Assembly: GCA_947630095.1 (NCBI GenBank)
Contig: CANRGI010000065.1
Span: forward strand, 1 to 6,725
Direction of reading: 5' to 3'
DNA length: 6,725 bases
Source of the DNA: an uncultured Bacilli bacterium
GTDB taxonomy: Bacteria; Bacillota_I; Bacilli_A; RF39; UBA660
Position 1 is the stretch's first letter, and each line of letters begins with the position of its first letter. Positions 1-6,188 of this stretch are shown piece by piece. Made by a program: the position numbers and the translations under genes. The notes below the pieces were generated by a model. The model did no database searches. It was not told the origin of the DNA and saw only the letters and a list, made by a program, of their open reading frames with translations.

Positions 1-81
1 ATTGCGAATATCTTGATAAATGTTTTCTATATTTGTTAATTCATTTTCATTATTTACTACCATTTCTTTTTTCTTATCCAT
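1..81 (-). CDS. N-terminal fragment (27 codons) of an unidentified protein, cut by the window edge
   Basis: An open frame starts at an ATG whose first base is 81 and runs off the left edge. It reads MDKKKEMVVNNENELTNIEN, then IYQDIRN. A good ribosome binding site (AAAGGTG, 8 nt upstream) and a near-consensus promoter with a repeated operator-like motif just upstream make the start convincing. The charged, Asn/Glu-rich beginning followed by a likely amphipathic helix is too short to assign. The operator-like repeats over its own promoter would fit a self-regulated transcription factor, for example of the MarR type. The segment IYQDIRN would also fit the start of other helical proteins such as DUF1016-type nucleases. 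Both are guesses. That a gene starts here is much surer than what it is. Confidence 0.7.
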   Translation of the reverse strand, partial: MDKKKEMVVNNENELTNIENIYQDIRN

Positions 82-108
82 TAAATAATCACCTTTCTTT
101 TAATTTAT

Positions 109-138
109 ATTATAGTTGAGGTTAAATGCCATAATCAA
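109..138 (-). promoter_or_regulatory. SigA-type promoter for the gene starting at 81
   Basis: On the minus strand, TTGATT (133-138) and a perfect TATAAT (109-114) are separated by 18 bp. Transcription would start near 101-103, giving a leader of about 20 nt that contains the AAAGGTG ribosome binding site. The 148-nt gap to the upstream gene and this strong promoter suggest separate transcription from the membrane-protein gene at 230-1036. I see no clear terminator in the gap. Confidence 0.65.
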
Positions 139-163
139 CTAATACTCCAAATAGTTGACTCAA
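113..163. repeat. Three TAGTTGA/TCAACTA repeats over the promoter, probable operator
   Basis: The 7-mer TAGTTGA occurs on the plus strand at 113-119 and 152-158, and its exact reverse complement TCAACTA at 135-141. One copy overlaps the -10 box of the minus-strand promoter, one overlaps the -35 box, and one lies just upstream. The last copy is also part of a compact palindrome, TTGACTCAA (155-163). This placement is what a repressor operator would look like. The identity of the regulator is unknown. MarR-family proteins bind similar short palindromes, but that link is inference. Confidence 0.5.
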
Positions 164-229
164 TATACCTTTGTAAAGATTTAAAAATCAATATGTATTA
201 CCTTTATTTTATTAGTATATCAAATTTAT

Positions 230-1036
230 TTAATTACTATATTTAACTCCTTCAGAAACTGAATATTCAGAAAAGCATAACCCTGTAAATCTTGGAAAAT
301 TATCTTCTAGTATATTATCTGCATAGTATATAGTGCCATCTTCATAAATGAGTAAAAAAGCAATTGTATAGCATTTATATTCTCCTTCATAAAAAGATAT
401 TAACTTTTTACCCTTAGAATTAAGAGATATTTCTGCTTGTACAAAATAATCATTTACTATATGTTCATACTCTTTACTATTCTTTTTTATTTTCTTAAGT
501 TTTACTTTCCAAAATTCGTCAAGATAATTATTAATAATCACTCCTATTTCTAATTTATCATAATCTACTAAAATATGATCATATCTAATTTCTGGAATAT
601 CAAATATACCATCAAGATACACCTCATTTTTATTATAAGGAATTTTCTCTTCTGAATTTTCTATCATATTTTCAGCCTTCTTTTTAAGAAAGTAAGTTTT
701 AATTTCAGAAGAAAATGTATGAGTTACTAAAATAATTATTATAGTTACTCCAATAACAATACTAACTTTAATATATTTTTTTATATTAATATTTTTAAAA
801 TATTTTATTCTTTTTCTCATAATATAGAATATTTGATAAAGTAAACAAATAGGAAGAATAGGTATCATTGTAAAATTAATTATCATAGAATAAATAGATA
901 GAAAAAATGCCCCTAGTCCATAAACTTCTCCAAAAAAGGATACACCTATAAAAGAAGATATAATTCCTATTATTAATATAAGAAAATATGGTATTAAAGA
1001 TAAAATAAATAATATTTTAGGTATTTTCTTTTTCAT
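230..1036 (-). CDS. Hypothetical membrane protein with three TM helices and a C-terminal extracytoplasmic domain
   Basis: This is a 268-residue protein I do not recognise. It starts MKKKIPK, followed by three strongly hydrophobic stretches at about residues 7-33, 40-70 and 89-107. The basic loop around residues 73-90 (MRKRIKYFKN and following) is probably cytoplasmic. By the positive-inside rule this puts the N-terminus inside and the last 160 residues outside. That tail is hydrophilic and rich in Tyr, Asp, Glu and Lys, and looks like beta-strands, with two Cys (near KCYTI and GLCFSE) that might pair. I see no catalytic motif. The ATG at 1036 has a GGAG 13 nt upstream, which is rather far; GTGAG lies closer. 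The gene is divergent from the transglutaminase-like gene and shares about 107 bp of upstream DNA with it, so a joint role at the cell surface is possible but unproven. Confidence 0.8.
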   Translation of the reverse strand: MKKKIPKILFILSLIPYFLILIIGIISSFIGVSFFGEVYGLGAFFLSIYSMIINFTMIPILPICLLYQIFYIMRKRIKYFKNINIKKYIKVSIVIGVTIIIILVTHTFSSEIKTYFLKKKAENMIENSEEKIPYNKNEVYLDGIFDIPEIRYDHILVDYDKLEIGVIINNYLDEFWKVKLKKIKKNSKEYEHIVNDYFVQAEISLNSKGKKLISFYEGEYKCYTIAFLLIYEDGTIYYADNILEDNFPRFTGLCFSEYSVSEGVKYSN

Positions 1037-1061
1037 ACAATTCTCACAACTCCTTACCTTA

Positions 1062-1090
1062 ATTATAAATGATTTTCATTAAAAAAGAAA
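1062..1090 (-). promoter_or_regulatory. Candidate promoter of the membrane-protein gene
   Basis: A perfect TATAAT lies at 1062-1067 on the minus strand, 25 nt before the ATG at 1036. The -35 region at a 17-bp spacing (1085-1090, TTTCTT) matches consensus poorly, so the promoter may be weak or need an activator. The spacer holds the palindrome AATGA-TTT-TCATT (1068-1080), a possible regulator site. Transcription would start near 1055, at the AAGGAG ribosome binding site. Confidence 0.4.
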
Positions 1091-1108
1091 TATTTTTCCC
1101 TAATTTAG

Positions 1109-1137
1109 TTGATTTAAAAGAAAATATATCATATAAT
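1109..1137 (+). promoter_or_regulatory. Promoter of the transglutaminase-like gene, giving a probably leaderless mRNA
   Basis: TTGATT (1109-1114) and TATAAT (1132-1137) are 17 bp apart on the plus strand, the ideal spacing. The expected start site, about 7 nt after the -10 box, falls on or next to the A of the ATG at 1144. No Shine-Dalgarno sequence precedes that ATG or the earlier in-frame ATG at 1069. The element lies inside the longer reading frame, which argues that the frame does not really begin at 1069. Confidence 0.55.
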
Positions 1138-1143
1138 CAAAGT

Positions 1144-2040
1144 ATGAAGAGATTAAGTAATATTTTATTTACAATACTTATGATGGGTATAGTTTTAATA
1201 GTTTATTTACATATTGAAGAAATAGGTCTAGCACTTAAAAATGTTTTAGTTAAGAAAAATGAAATAGAAATAAAAGAAACTAATGCTTATACTAGAGATT
1301 ATAAATTCAAAATGTTTACAAAGGAAGAAGACTTTATCCCATATAGTAAAGACGATATAATAAATATTTATTATAATATATTAAATAATGGCTGGGATAC
1401 ATTTACTTTTTATTGTCCTGAAGAATATACTAATTGTCAAAGTGAATTAGAAACTATTGCTTTTGACGACGAATTATTAAGTAAAATAAATAATTATGTA
1501 CACCCTTTTAATAGTTTTGAACATATTAATACTAAAATAGTATCTAATGGAGAAATAGTTGTAGATGTAACTCATAAATATAATGAAGATAAAATAAATA
1601 TAATAAATAATAAAATTGACGAAATAATTAAAGATTTATCTTTAGAAAATAAAACAGACGAAGAAAAAATAACTTTAGTACACGATTACATAATTAAAAA
1701 TACTACTTATGATACTGCTAATACATTAGGAGAAAGTACTCACGATAGCACGAGTGCTTATGGTTCTCTTATTGAAGGCTATAGTGTTTGCTCAGGTTAT
1801 AGTGATGCGATGGGGTTATTTTTAGATAGATTTAACATACCCAATTTCAAGGTGAGTAGTGAAAATCACGTATGGAATGTAGTTTACATTTATAATAAAT
1901 GGTTACATTTAGATTTAACTTGGGACGATACTGAAAACCCTTTATATAGTAATAATTACTTTCTTATAACAAAAGAAAAACTCTTTAGTCTTGACGATAA
2001 AGAGCATAATTTTGATAAAACTTTCTTTTTAGAGGCCTAG
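1144..2040 (+). CDS. Membrane-anchored transglutaminase-like cysteine protein
   Basis: The protein has 298 residues from the ATG at 1144. It begins MKRLSN followed by a hydrophobic helix (about residues 7-23), a signal anchor that puts the rest outside the cell. A hydrophilic region of about 170 residues precedes a transglutaminase-like core (papain-fold, PF01841 type). In that core the Cys-His-Asp triad is visible: Cys216 in GYSVCSGYS, His242 in ENHVWNVV, and Asp257 in WLHLDLTWDD. Bacterial members act as peptidases, amidases or cross-linkers on proteins or wall peptides; which applies here cannot be told. The frame is open back to an ATG at 1069, adding 25 residues, but those codons contain the promoter and lack a ribosome binding site, and 1144 puts the signal anchor at the N-terminus. 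The gene converges on miaA with a 12-bp overlap of stop regions. Enzyme family is confident, substrate is not. Confidence 0.85.
   Translation: MKRLSNILFTILMMGIVLIVYLHIEEIGLALKNVLVKKNEIEIKETNAYTRDYKFKMFTKEEDFIPYSKDDIINIYYNILNNGWDTFTFYCPEEYTNCQSELETIAFDDELLSKINNYVHPFNSFEHINTKIVSNGEIVVDVTHKYNEDKINIINNKIDEIIKDLSLENKTDEEKITLVHDYIIKNTTYDTANTLGESTHDSTSAYGSLIEGYSVCSGYSDAMGLFLDRFNIPNFKVSSENHVWNVVYIYNKWLHLDLTWDDTENPLYSNNYFLITKEKLFSLDDKEHNFDKTFFLEA
1971..2005 (-). terminator. Intrinsic terminator of the obg-miaA operon, inside the transglutaminase-like gene
   Basis: On the minus strand, about 25 nt after the miaA stop codon, CTCTTTA and TAAAGAG (plus-strand positions 1998-2004 and 1981-1987) form a perfect 7-bp stem, extendable by one G-U pair. 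The U-rich tract TTTTTCTTTT (1980-1971) follows at once. The stem has few GC pairs, so efficiency may be moderate. Position and tract make it the best candidate end for the operon transcript. It lies wholly within codons of the opposing gene. Confidence 0.55.
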
Positions 2041-2901
2041 ATAGTCCTCTACTTTTTTTATAGTATCTTGAAAATTCTCAAAATCTACTTGAAACCATTT
2101 TACCCCTTTAAATTGATTTTTCATAAATGTATATTGTCTTTTAGCATAATTTCTAGTATTTTGTCTTATTTCTTCTATTGCCTCATATACACCTATTTCT
2201 CCTCTAAAACACTTACATAATTCTTTATATCCTATAAATCTTTCTATACGTTTTTCTCCTCTTTCATATAATTCTCTTGCTTCTTCTACAAGTCCATCAC
2301 ATAACATATCTTCAACTCTACTATTTATTACTTCATATAATTTTTCTCTAGGTGCAGTAAGCCCTATTAATTTAAAGTCGTATAAAGGTTTATCTTTTCC
2401 CTCATTATTTTTAATAACTTCCCCAGTCGAGTCATAATGACTTAAAAATCTAACTAATCTCTTTCTATTATTTGTATGTATATCATTATCTTTATATATA
2501 CTATCTACTCTTTCTTTTAATTCTTCATTACTTATTCCATCATAAGTAAAATTCTCTGTTTCAGCACTAAAGTTATAATCATATAAAAGTGCTTTTAAAT
2601 AAAGATAAGAACCTCCTACTATTATAACATTTTTACCTTTACTTATTAAATTATCTAATATTTTCCTCGCTTCTATCTGATAATCTCTAACAGTATAATC
2701 ACGATTTAAAGGTACCACATCTATCATATAATGAGATATTCCTTCCTTTTCTTCTTCTCTTATTTTTGCAGTGCCAATATTAACTTCTTTATATACTTGT
2801 GTTGCATCTGCATTTATAATTTCAGCATTTAATTTCTTTGCTAAACTTATACTTAATTTTGATTTGCCTATCCCTGTAGGCCCTAAAACTACTAATATCA
2901 T
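2029..2901 (-). CDS. miaA: tRNA dimethylallyltransferase MiaA
   Basis: MiaA transfers a dimethylallyl group from dimethylallyl diphosphate to N6 of A37 in tRNAs that read U-starting codons, in the cytoplasm. The 290-residue length is close to the usual 300-315. In order: P-loop GPTGIGKS (7-14), NADATQVY with the catalytic-position Asp32 (usually SADSxQVY), GTAK (43-46), and VGGSYLY (95-101). In the last motif Ser98 replaces the usual Thr, keeping the hydroxyl. Then come HTNNRKRLVR (usually HPNN), FIGYKEL, and KRQYTFMKNQ near the end (usually KRQxTWFRNQ). It is the last gene of the operon. The TAG stop of mutL is the start of its TAGGAG ribosome binding site, 7 nt before the ATG, so translational coupling is likely. 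Its final codons overlap those of the convergent transglutaminase-like gene. The mutL-miaA pairing is common in bacteria. Confidence 0.95.
   Translation of the reverse strand: MILVVLGPTGIGKSKLSISLAKKLNAEIINADATQVYKEVNIGTAKIREEEKEGISHYMIDVVPLNRDYTVRDYQIEARKILDNLISKGKNVIIVGGSYLYLKALLYDYNFSAETENFTYDGISNEELKERVDSIYKDNDIHTNNRKRLVRFLSHYDSTGEVIKNNEGKDKPLYDFKLIGLTAPREKLYEVINSRVEDMLCDGLVEEARELYERGEKRIERFIGYKELCKCFRGEIGVYEAIEEIRQNTRNYAKRQYTFMKNQFKGVKWFQVDFENFQDTIKKVEDYLGL
2030..2059 (+). terminator. Intrinsic terminator of the transglutaminase-like gene, inside the 3' end of miaA
   Basis: TAGAGG (2030-2035) and CCTCTA (2046-2051) form a perfect 6-bp stem. After one mismatch two more pairs (CT with AG) can close an AGAT tetraloop. 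C and seven Ts (2053-2059) follow. The stem starts before the TAG stop (2038-2040), and hairpin plus U-tract lie almost entirely within the last codons of miaA on the other strand. Read on the minus strand the hairpin is followed by As, so it is a one-way terminator. Confidence 0.7.
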
Positions 2902-2908
2902 ATTTCTA

Positions 2909-2914
2909 CTCCTA
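2909..2914 (-). promoter_or_regulatory. miaA ribosome binding site fused to the mutL stop codon
   Basis: The mutL stop TAG (2914-2912) is the first half of TAGGAG, which sits 7 nt before the miaA ATG. Ribosomes ending on mutL stand directly on the next initiation region, so coupled re-initiation is likely. Confidence 0.75.
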
Positions 2915-4657
2915 ATTCACTCTTTTAAATAATTTTTCTAATTCATGTTTTGTATATTTTATTATTGTCGGTCTTCCGTGAGGACAAGTATATGGAAACT
3001 CACACTTAAATAATCTTTTTATTAATTCTTCTTGTTCTAAATAACCTATATTTGTATTTGCTTTAACACTCATCTTACAAGATAAATTTATAGCAAGTCT
3101 TTCATTAAATTTAACCCTATCAAATTTATCTCCCATTTCCACTATTAAATCAAATATATTTCTTAATGATGCTTCTTCATAACCTTCTCTTAACCAAGTT
3201 GGATGTGATGTAATTCTTATAGTATTAACTCCAAATTCACTAAAATCTATACCTAATGACTTAATAAATTCTTTATTATTTAATATAATGTTATATTCAT
3301 TAGTAGTCATTTCTATATTTATAGGAAATAATAAATCTATTTTATTTGTTACAACTTCTTTTAATTCTTTTAAATATTTTTCATAATTTATTCTCTCATT
3401 AGCCGCGTGTATATCCATAACATAAACGGTATCATTATCATTTGCAAATAAATAAGTTCCCATTGCAAGTCCAACTGGATGTATTAAAAATTCTTCCTTT
3501 TCTTCCGCATCTTCACTTATACTTATTTTATATTCTAGTGTACTATCTTTAACTTTAAAGTCTAAACTACTTTCTTCATATACTTTTTTATCTTCCTTTT
3601 TATTATCATTAACAATATAACTATTAGGTATATACTCACTTTCTTCTTCCTCTTTATAAGCCTTAAATAAATTATCTGTATTATTTAAAGTATCTCTTAT
3701 TAAAGAAAAAAGTAAATCTTCTAACATATCCATCTTACTTATTTTAATATCTTGTTTAGTAGGATGAATATTAACATCTACTAGTGTTGGGTCTGCTTCT
3801 ATATTTATAACTACATAAGGGTATCTTGTTTCTGCTAAAAATGTATGATATGCTTCTTTTATTATTTTATTTAAATAACTATTATTTACTATTCTACCAT
3901 TTACTAATATAGTCATATCTTTTTTTATACTTTTACTTATATTTATATTACTTACATACCCATCTATTTGAAAATCTAAATTTTCTCCTTTTATATGAAC
4001 CATATTTTTACTTACATTATATCCATATATTTCATAAATAACTTTAAGTAAATCTCCACTTCCACTTGTTTTTAATATCTCTCTATCGTCACTTTTTAAT
4101 GTAAATGATATGTTAGTTTGTGATAGACTCAGTTTCTCCATTAAAGATATTATACTACTAAGTTCTGTATTAAAACTTCTTAAAAACTTTAATCTAGCAG
4201 GAGTATTATAAAATATATTTTTAACTTCTATAGTTGTCCCTACACTACTAGTGCCTTCCCTTTCGCTTTCTATTTTACCTCCTTTTATATTTATTCTAGT
4301 TGCTACCCCATCTTTAAAAGTATCTAATACCACTTCACTTACACTCGCTATTGAAGGAAGTGCTTCTCCTCTAAAACCTAAAGTATTAATAAAATATAAA
4401 TCATTTTCATTTTTAATTTTACTAGTCGCGTGTGAAGTAAATGCAAGTATTGCATCACTTTTATCCATACCGACACCATTATCAGTAACTTTTATACTTT
4501 TTACTCCTGCATCTATTAATTCTACTTTTATACTAGTACTTCCTGCATCTATACTATTTTCTACTAATTCTTTTACTACATTAGCAACCTTTTCTACTAC
4601 TTCACCAGCAGCAATTTTATTAGCAAGTAATTCGTCCATTACTTTAATAACTCCCAT
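2912..4657 (-). CDS. mutL: DNA mismatch repair protein MutL, endonuclease type
   Basis: MutL links mismatch recognition by MutS to strand incision and removal. The protein has 581 residues, against about 627 in Bacillus subtilis. The N-terminal GHKL ATPase shows NKIAAGEVVE (13-22), KELVENSIDAG with Glu30 and Asn34 at the catalytic and Mg positions, DNGVGM (59-64), TSHATSKI (74-81) and GFRGEAL (94-100). An acidic linker spans about 335-390. The C-terminal domain carries the endonuclease/Zn motifs: DIHAANERINYE (415-426, family form DQHAxxExxxxE), SCKMSVKAN (526-534) and CPHGRP (558-563). This means strand nicking as in hosts without MutH. Two deviations are visible: Gln of DQHA is Ile416, and the segment matching the Bacillus clamp-binding QEMIVP reads IDLLFP (440-445), lacking Gln. 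The start has AGGAGG 6 nt upstream, built from the yqeH stop. No mutS is adjacent, unlike the common mutS-mutL order. Confidence 0.97.
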   Translation of the reverse strand: MGVIKVMDELLANKIAAGEVVEKVANVVKELVENSIDAGSTSIKVELIDAGVKSIKVTDNGVGMDKSDAILAFTSHATSKIKNENDLYFINTLGFRGEALPSIASVSEVVLDTFKDGVATRINIKGGKIESEREGTSSVGTTIEVKNIFYNTPARLKFLRSFNTELSSIISLMEKLSLSQTNISFTLKSDDREILKTSGSGDLLKVIYEIYGYNVSKNMVHIKGENLDFQIDGYVSNINISKSIKKDMTILVNGRIVNNSYLNKIIKEAYHTFLAETRYPYVVINIEADPTLVDVNIHPTKQDIKISKMDMLEDLLFSLIRDTLNNTDNLFKAYKEEEESEYIPNSYIVNDNKKEDKKVYEESSLDFKVKDSTLEYKISISEDAEEKEEFLIHPVGLAMGTYLFANDNDTVYVMDIHAANERINYEKYLKELKEVVTNKIDLLFPINIEMTTNEYNIILNNKEFIKSLGIDFSEFGVNTIRITSHPTWLREGYEEASLRNIFDLIVEMGDKFDRVKFNERLAINLSCKMSVKANTNIGYLEQEELIKRLFKCEFPYTCPHGRPTIIKYTKHELEKLFKRVN

Positions 4658-4663
4658 TATGCA

Positions 4664-4670
4664 CCTCCTA
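4664..4670 (-). promoter_or_regulatory. mutL ribosome binding site fused to the yqeH stop codon
   Basis: The yqeH stop TAG (4670-4668) opens the perfect TAGGAGG, 6 nt before the mutL ATG. It fixes the mutL start and suggests coupled translation. Confidence 0.8.
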
Positions 4671-5657
4671 TATCATTTTATCTCTTAGTGTAATAATACT
4701 TTTATTAGGTACATATATATCTAGTACCCCACTACCTAAAACTTTAATAAAACCTAAACCTTCAATTACTATATCTTTATTACTATTTACATTTATTCTT
4801 ACTTTTTCATTATTTAGTAATGTATCTCTTCTATTTATTTTCATTTTTTCATACTTTAAACTATTAGATAAATAAAAAACAAGTCCAAGTGTATCACTAT
4901 TATTTTCTATTCTAATAATATCATTTATTAATAACATAAAACCATTTTGTAAATTATATATTTTAGGTTTTATTTCTTTTTTACTAACACATTTTTTATA
5001 AATATCTAAATCTATATAATTAGATATACTATTATGATTTGTAAAACCAGGTGTATCTATAAGAGTAAGTTTATTATTTATTTCTATTTTCATAAGTTCT
5101 ATAGTTGTATTAGGAGTTTCACTAGTTAAGATATGAGCATTTTTTCCTACTATTTTAAGTAAACTATTTATAAATGTACTTTTACCACTTGAAGTATACC
5201 CTAAAGCATATATAATTTTTATCTTTTCTTTAATTAAATAATCATAAACTACCCTTACATCTTCTATATTTTTACTATTTATAATAAATATCTTCTTTGC
5301 TTTATCATAGTATTTTTTAATATAATTTATAATTTTAATTTCTTTAACACTTTCAGGTAATAAATCTCTTTTATTTAAAACTAAATAAACTTCACTTTTT
5401 ATTTTATATAAAATATCTATTGTTTTTTCACTTATCATACTTATATCTAAAAAATATAAAACTTTTTCTTTATTTAGATTATCTATTATGCTTTCGTCTA
5501 CTTTTTTATCTACTACTCTAGTAACTCCATAATGAAGTAATTTAAAACACGCTTCACAGTATTCTACTTTTTCATACATATTTTCTCTTACATATCCTAA
5601 CTTATTTTTATCAGTAGTTTGTAAAGTTACACCACACCCTATACATTTTTTAGTCAT
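4668..5657 (-). CDS. yqeH: Ribosome-assembly GTPase YqeH (circularly permuted)
   Basis: YqeH is a cytoplasmic GTPase needed for 30S subunit assembly in Bacilli. From the ATG at 5657 it has 329 residues (366 in B. subtilis). An N-terminal zinc finger is clear: Cys5 and Cys8, then Cys34 and Cys37. The GTPase motifs come in permuted order, the mark of this family: G4 NKRD (95-98), then G1 GYTSSGKS (153-160), a G2-like PNTT (181-184), and G3 DTPG (200-203). The C-terminal part from about 220 fits the RNA/protein-binding region. A GTG three codons earlier (5666) is in frame, but it is part of the AAAGGTG ribosome binding site 6 nt before the ATG, so the ATG is preferred. The gene overlaps yqeG by 8 nt (ATGACTAA). 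The yqeG-yqeH pair is conserved in Bacilli; a following mutL is not the B. subtilis arrangement. Confidence 0.93.
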   Translation of the reverse strand: MTKKCIGCGVTLQTTDKNKLGYVRENMYEKVEYCEACFKLLHYGVTRVVDKKVDESIIDNLNKEKVLYFLDISMISEKTIDILYKIKSEVYLVLNKRDLLPESVKEIKIINYIKKYYDKAKKIFIINSKNIEDVRVVYDYLIKEKIKIIYALGYTSSGKSTFINSLLKIVGKNAHILTSETPNTTIELMKIEINNKLTLIDTPGFTNHNSISNYIDLDIYKKCVSKKEIKPKIYNLQNGFMLLINDIIRIENNSDTLGLVFYLSNSLKYEKMKINRRDTLLNNEKVRINVNSNKDIVIEGLGFIKVLGSGVLDIYVPNKSIITLRDKMI

Positions 5658-6174
5658 AATAAGCACCTTTTTTAAATAATTCTTTACTTTCTAATCTTTT
5701 CATAATTATACCTTCTAAAAAACGATTAAAAAGAGTTATAGTTTTATCTTTTTTACTTATAGGATTAACTAATATACTAGTCATACCCATACCATTAGCA
5801 CCCCATATATCGGTAATTAATTGGTCTCCTATACAGGCAACTTCTTCATTTTTAAATTTATAAATAGAAAGTATTTTCTTATAATTCTTTTTTAAAGGTT
5901 TTTTAGAGGATGCACAAGAGTCAATTTCTAAAATATTTCTAAAAGGCTCTACTCTTTTTTTCATACTATTAGACATAAGTATAGGTTTAAGTCCAAGACT
6001 TTTTATTTTAAACATTAAATTAACAGCATCACGACTAGGTGCACTTCTATCTACAGGCACAATTGTGTTGTCTAAATCAAAGATAACACATTTAATACCT
6101 TTCTTAACTAACTTTTCATAGTCAATTCTATATATACTTTGAGCGTATATATCTGGCACGAATTTTTCTATCAT
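5650..6174 (-). CDS. yqeG: YqeG family HAD-IIIA phosphatase
   Basis: This 174-residue cytoplasmic protein matches the YqeG family (172 residues in B. subtilis), HAD superfamily subclass IIIA. All catalytic motifs are present: motif I DLDNT with Asp33 and Asp35 (nucleophile and acid/base), motif II with Ser68-Asn69 (LMSNS), motif III with Lys92 (SSKKP), and motif IV GDQLITD with Asp117 and Asp122. The family is related to phosphatidylglycerophosphate phosphatases, but the substrate of YqeG in Bacilli is not settled. The start is firm: TAGGAGG lies 7 nt upstream and its TAG is the stop codon of obg. The last codons overlap the yqeH start, so the two proteins are probably made in fixed ratio. 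The basic C-terminus (KRLESKELFKK) could touch membrane or RNA; this is inference. Confidence 0.93.
   Translation of the reverse strand: MIEKFVPDIYAQSIYRIDYEKLVKKGIKCVIFDLDNTIVPVDRSAPSRDAVNLMFKIKSLGLKPILMSNSMKKRVEPFRNILEIDSCASSKKPLKKNYKKILSIYKFKNEEVACIGDQLITDIWGANGMGMTSILVNPISKKDKTITLFNRFLEGIIMKRLESKELFKKGAYYD
5664..5670 (-). promoter_or_regulatory. yqeH ribosome binding site that decides its start codon
   Basis: AAAGGTG lies 6 nt before the ATG at 5657 and within the last codons of yqeG. Its GTG would otherwise be taken as an earlier start codon at 5666, which has no good site of its own. Confidence 0.7.
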
Positions 6175-6181
6175 TTTAATT

Positions 6182-6188
6182 CCTCCTA
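6182..6188 (-). promoter_or_regulatory. yqeG ribosome binding site fused to the obg stop codon
   Basis: The obg stop TAG (6188-6186) begins the perfect TAGGAGG, 7 nt before the yqeG ATG, the same layout as at two further junctions of this operon. Confidence 0.8.

Noticed and set aside
82..229. Terminator after the membrane-protein gene
   Set aside because: Only weak short inverted repeats with tiny loops and no proper U-tract on the minus strand.
1069..1143. Earlier start of the transglutaminase-like gene at 1069
   Set aside because: No ribosome binding site, the codons contain the promoter, and the signal anchor would be pushed away from the N-terminus.
4251..4688. Plus-strand open frame of 145 codons
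   Set aside because: It lies antisense to the N-terminal ATPase region of mutL, is a Ser/Leu/Ile-rich shadow translation, and has no ribosome binding site.
5658..5666. GTG start of yqeH at 5666
   Set aside because: The GTG is part of the Shine-Dalgarno sequence for the ATG at 5657, and the zinc finger begins right after that ATG.
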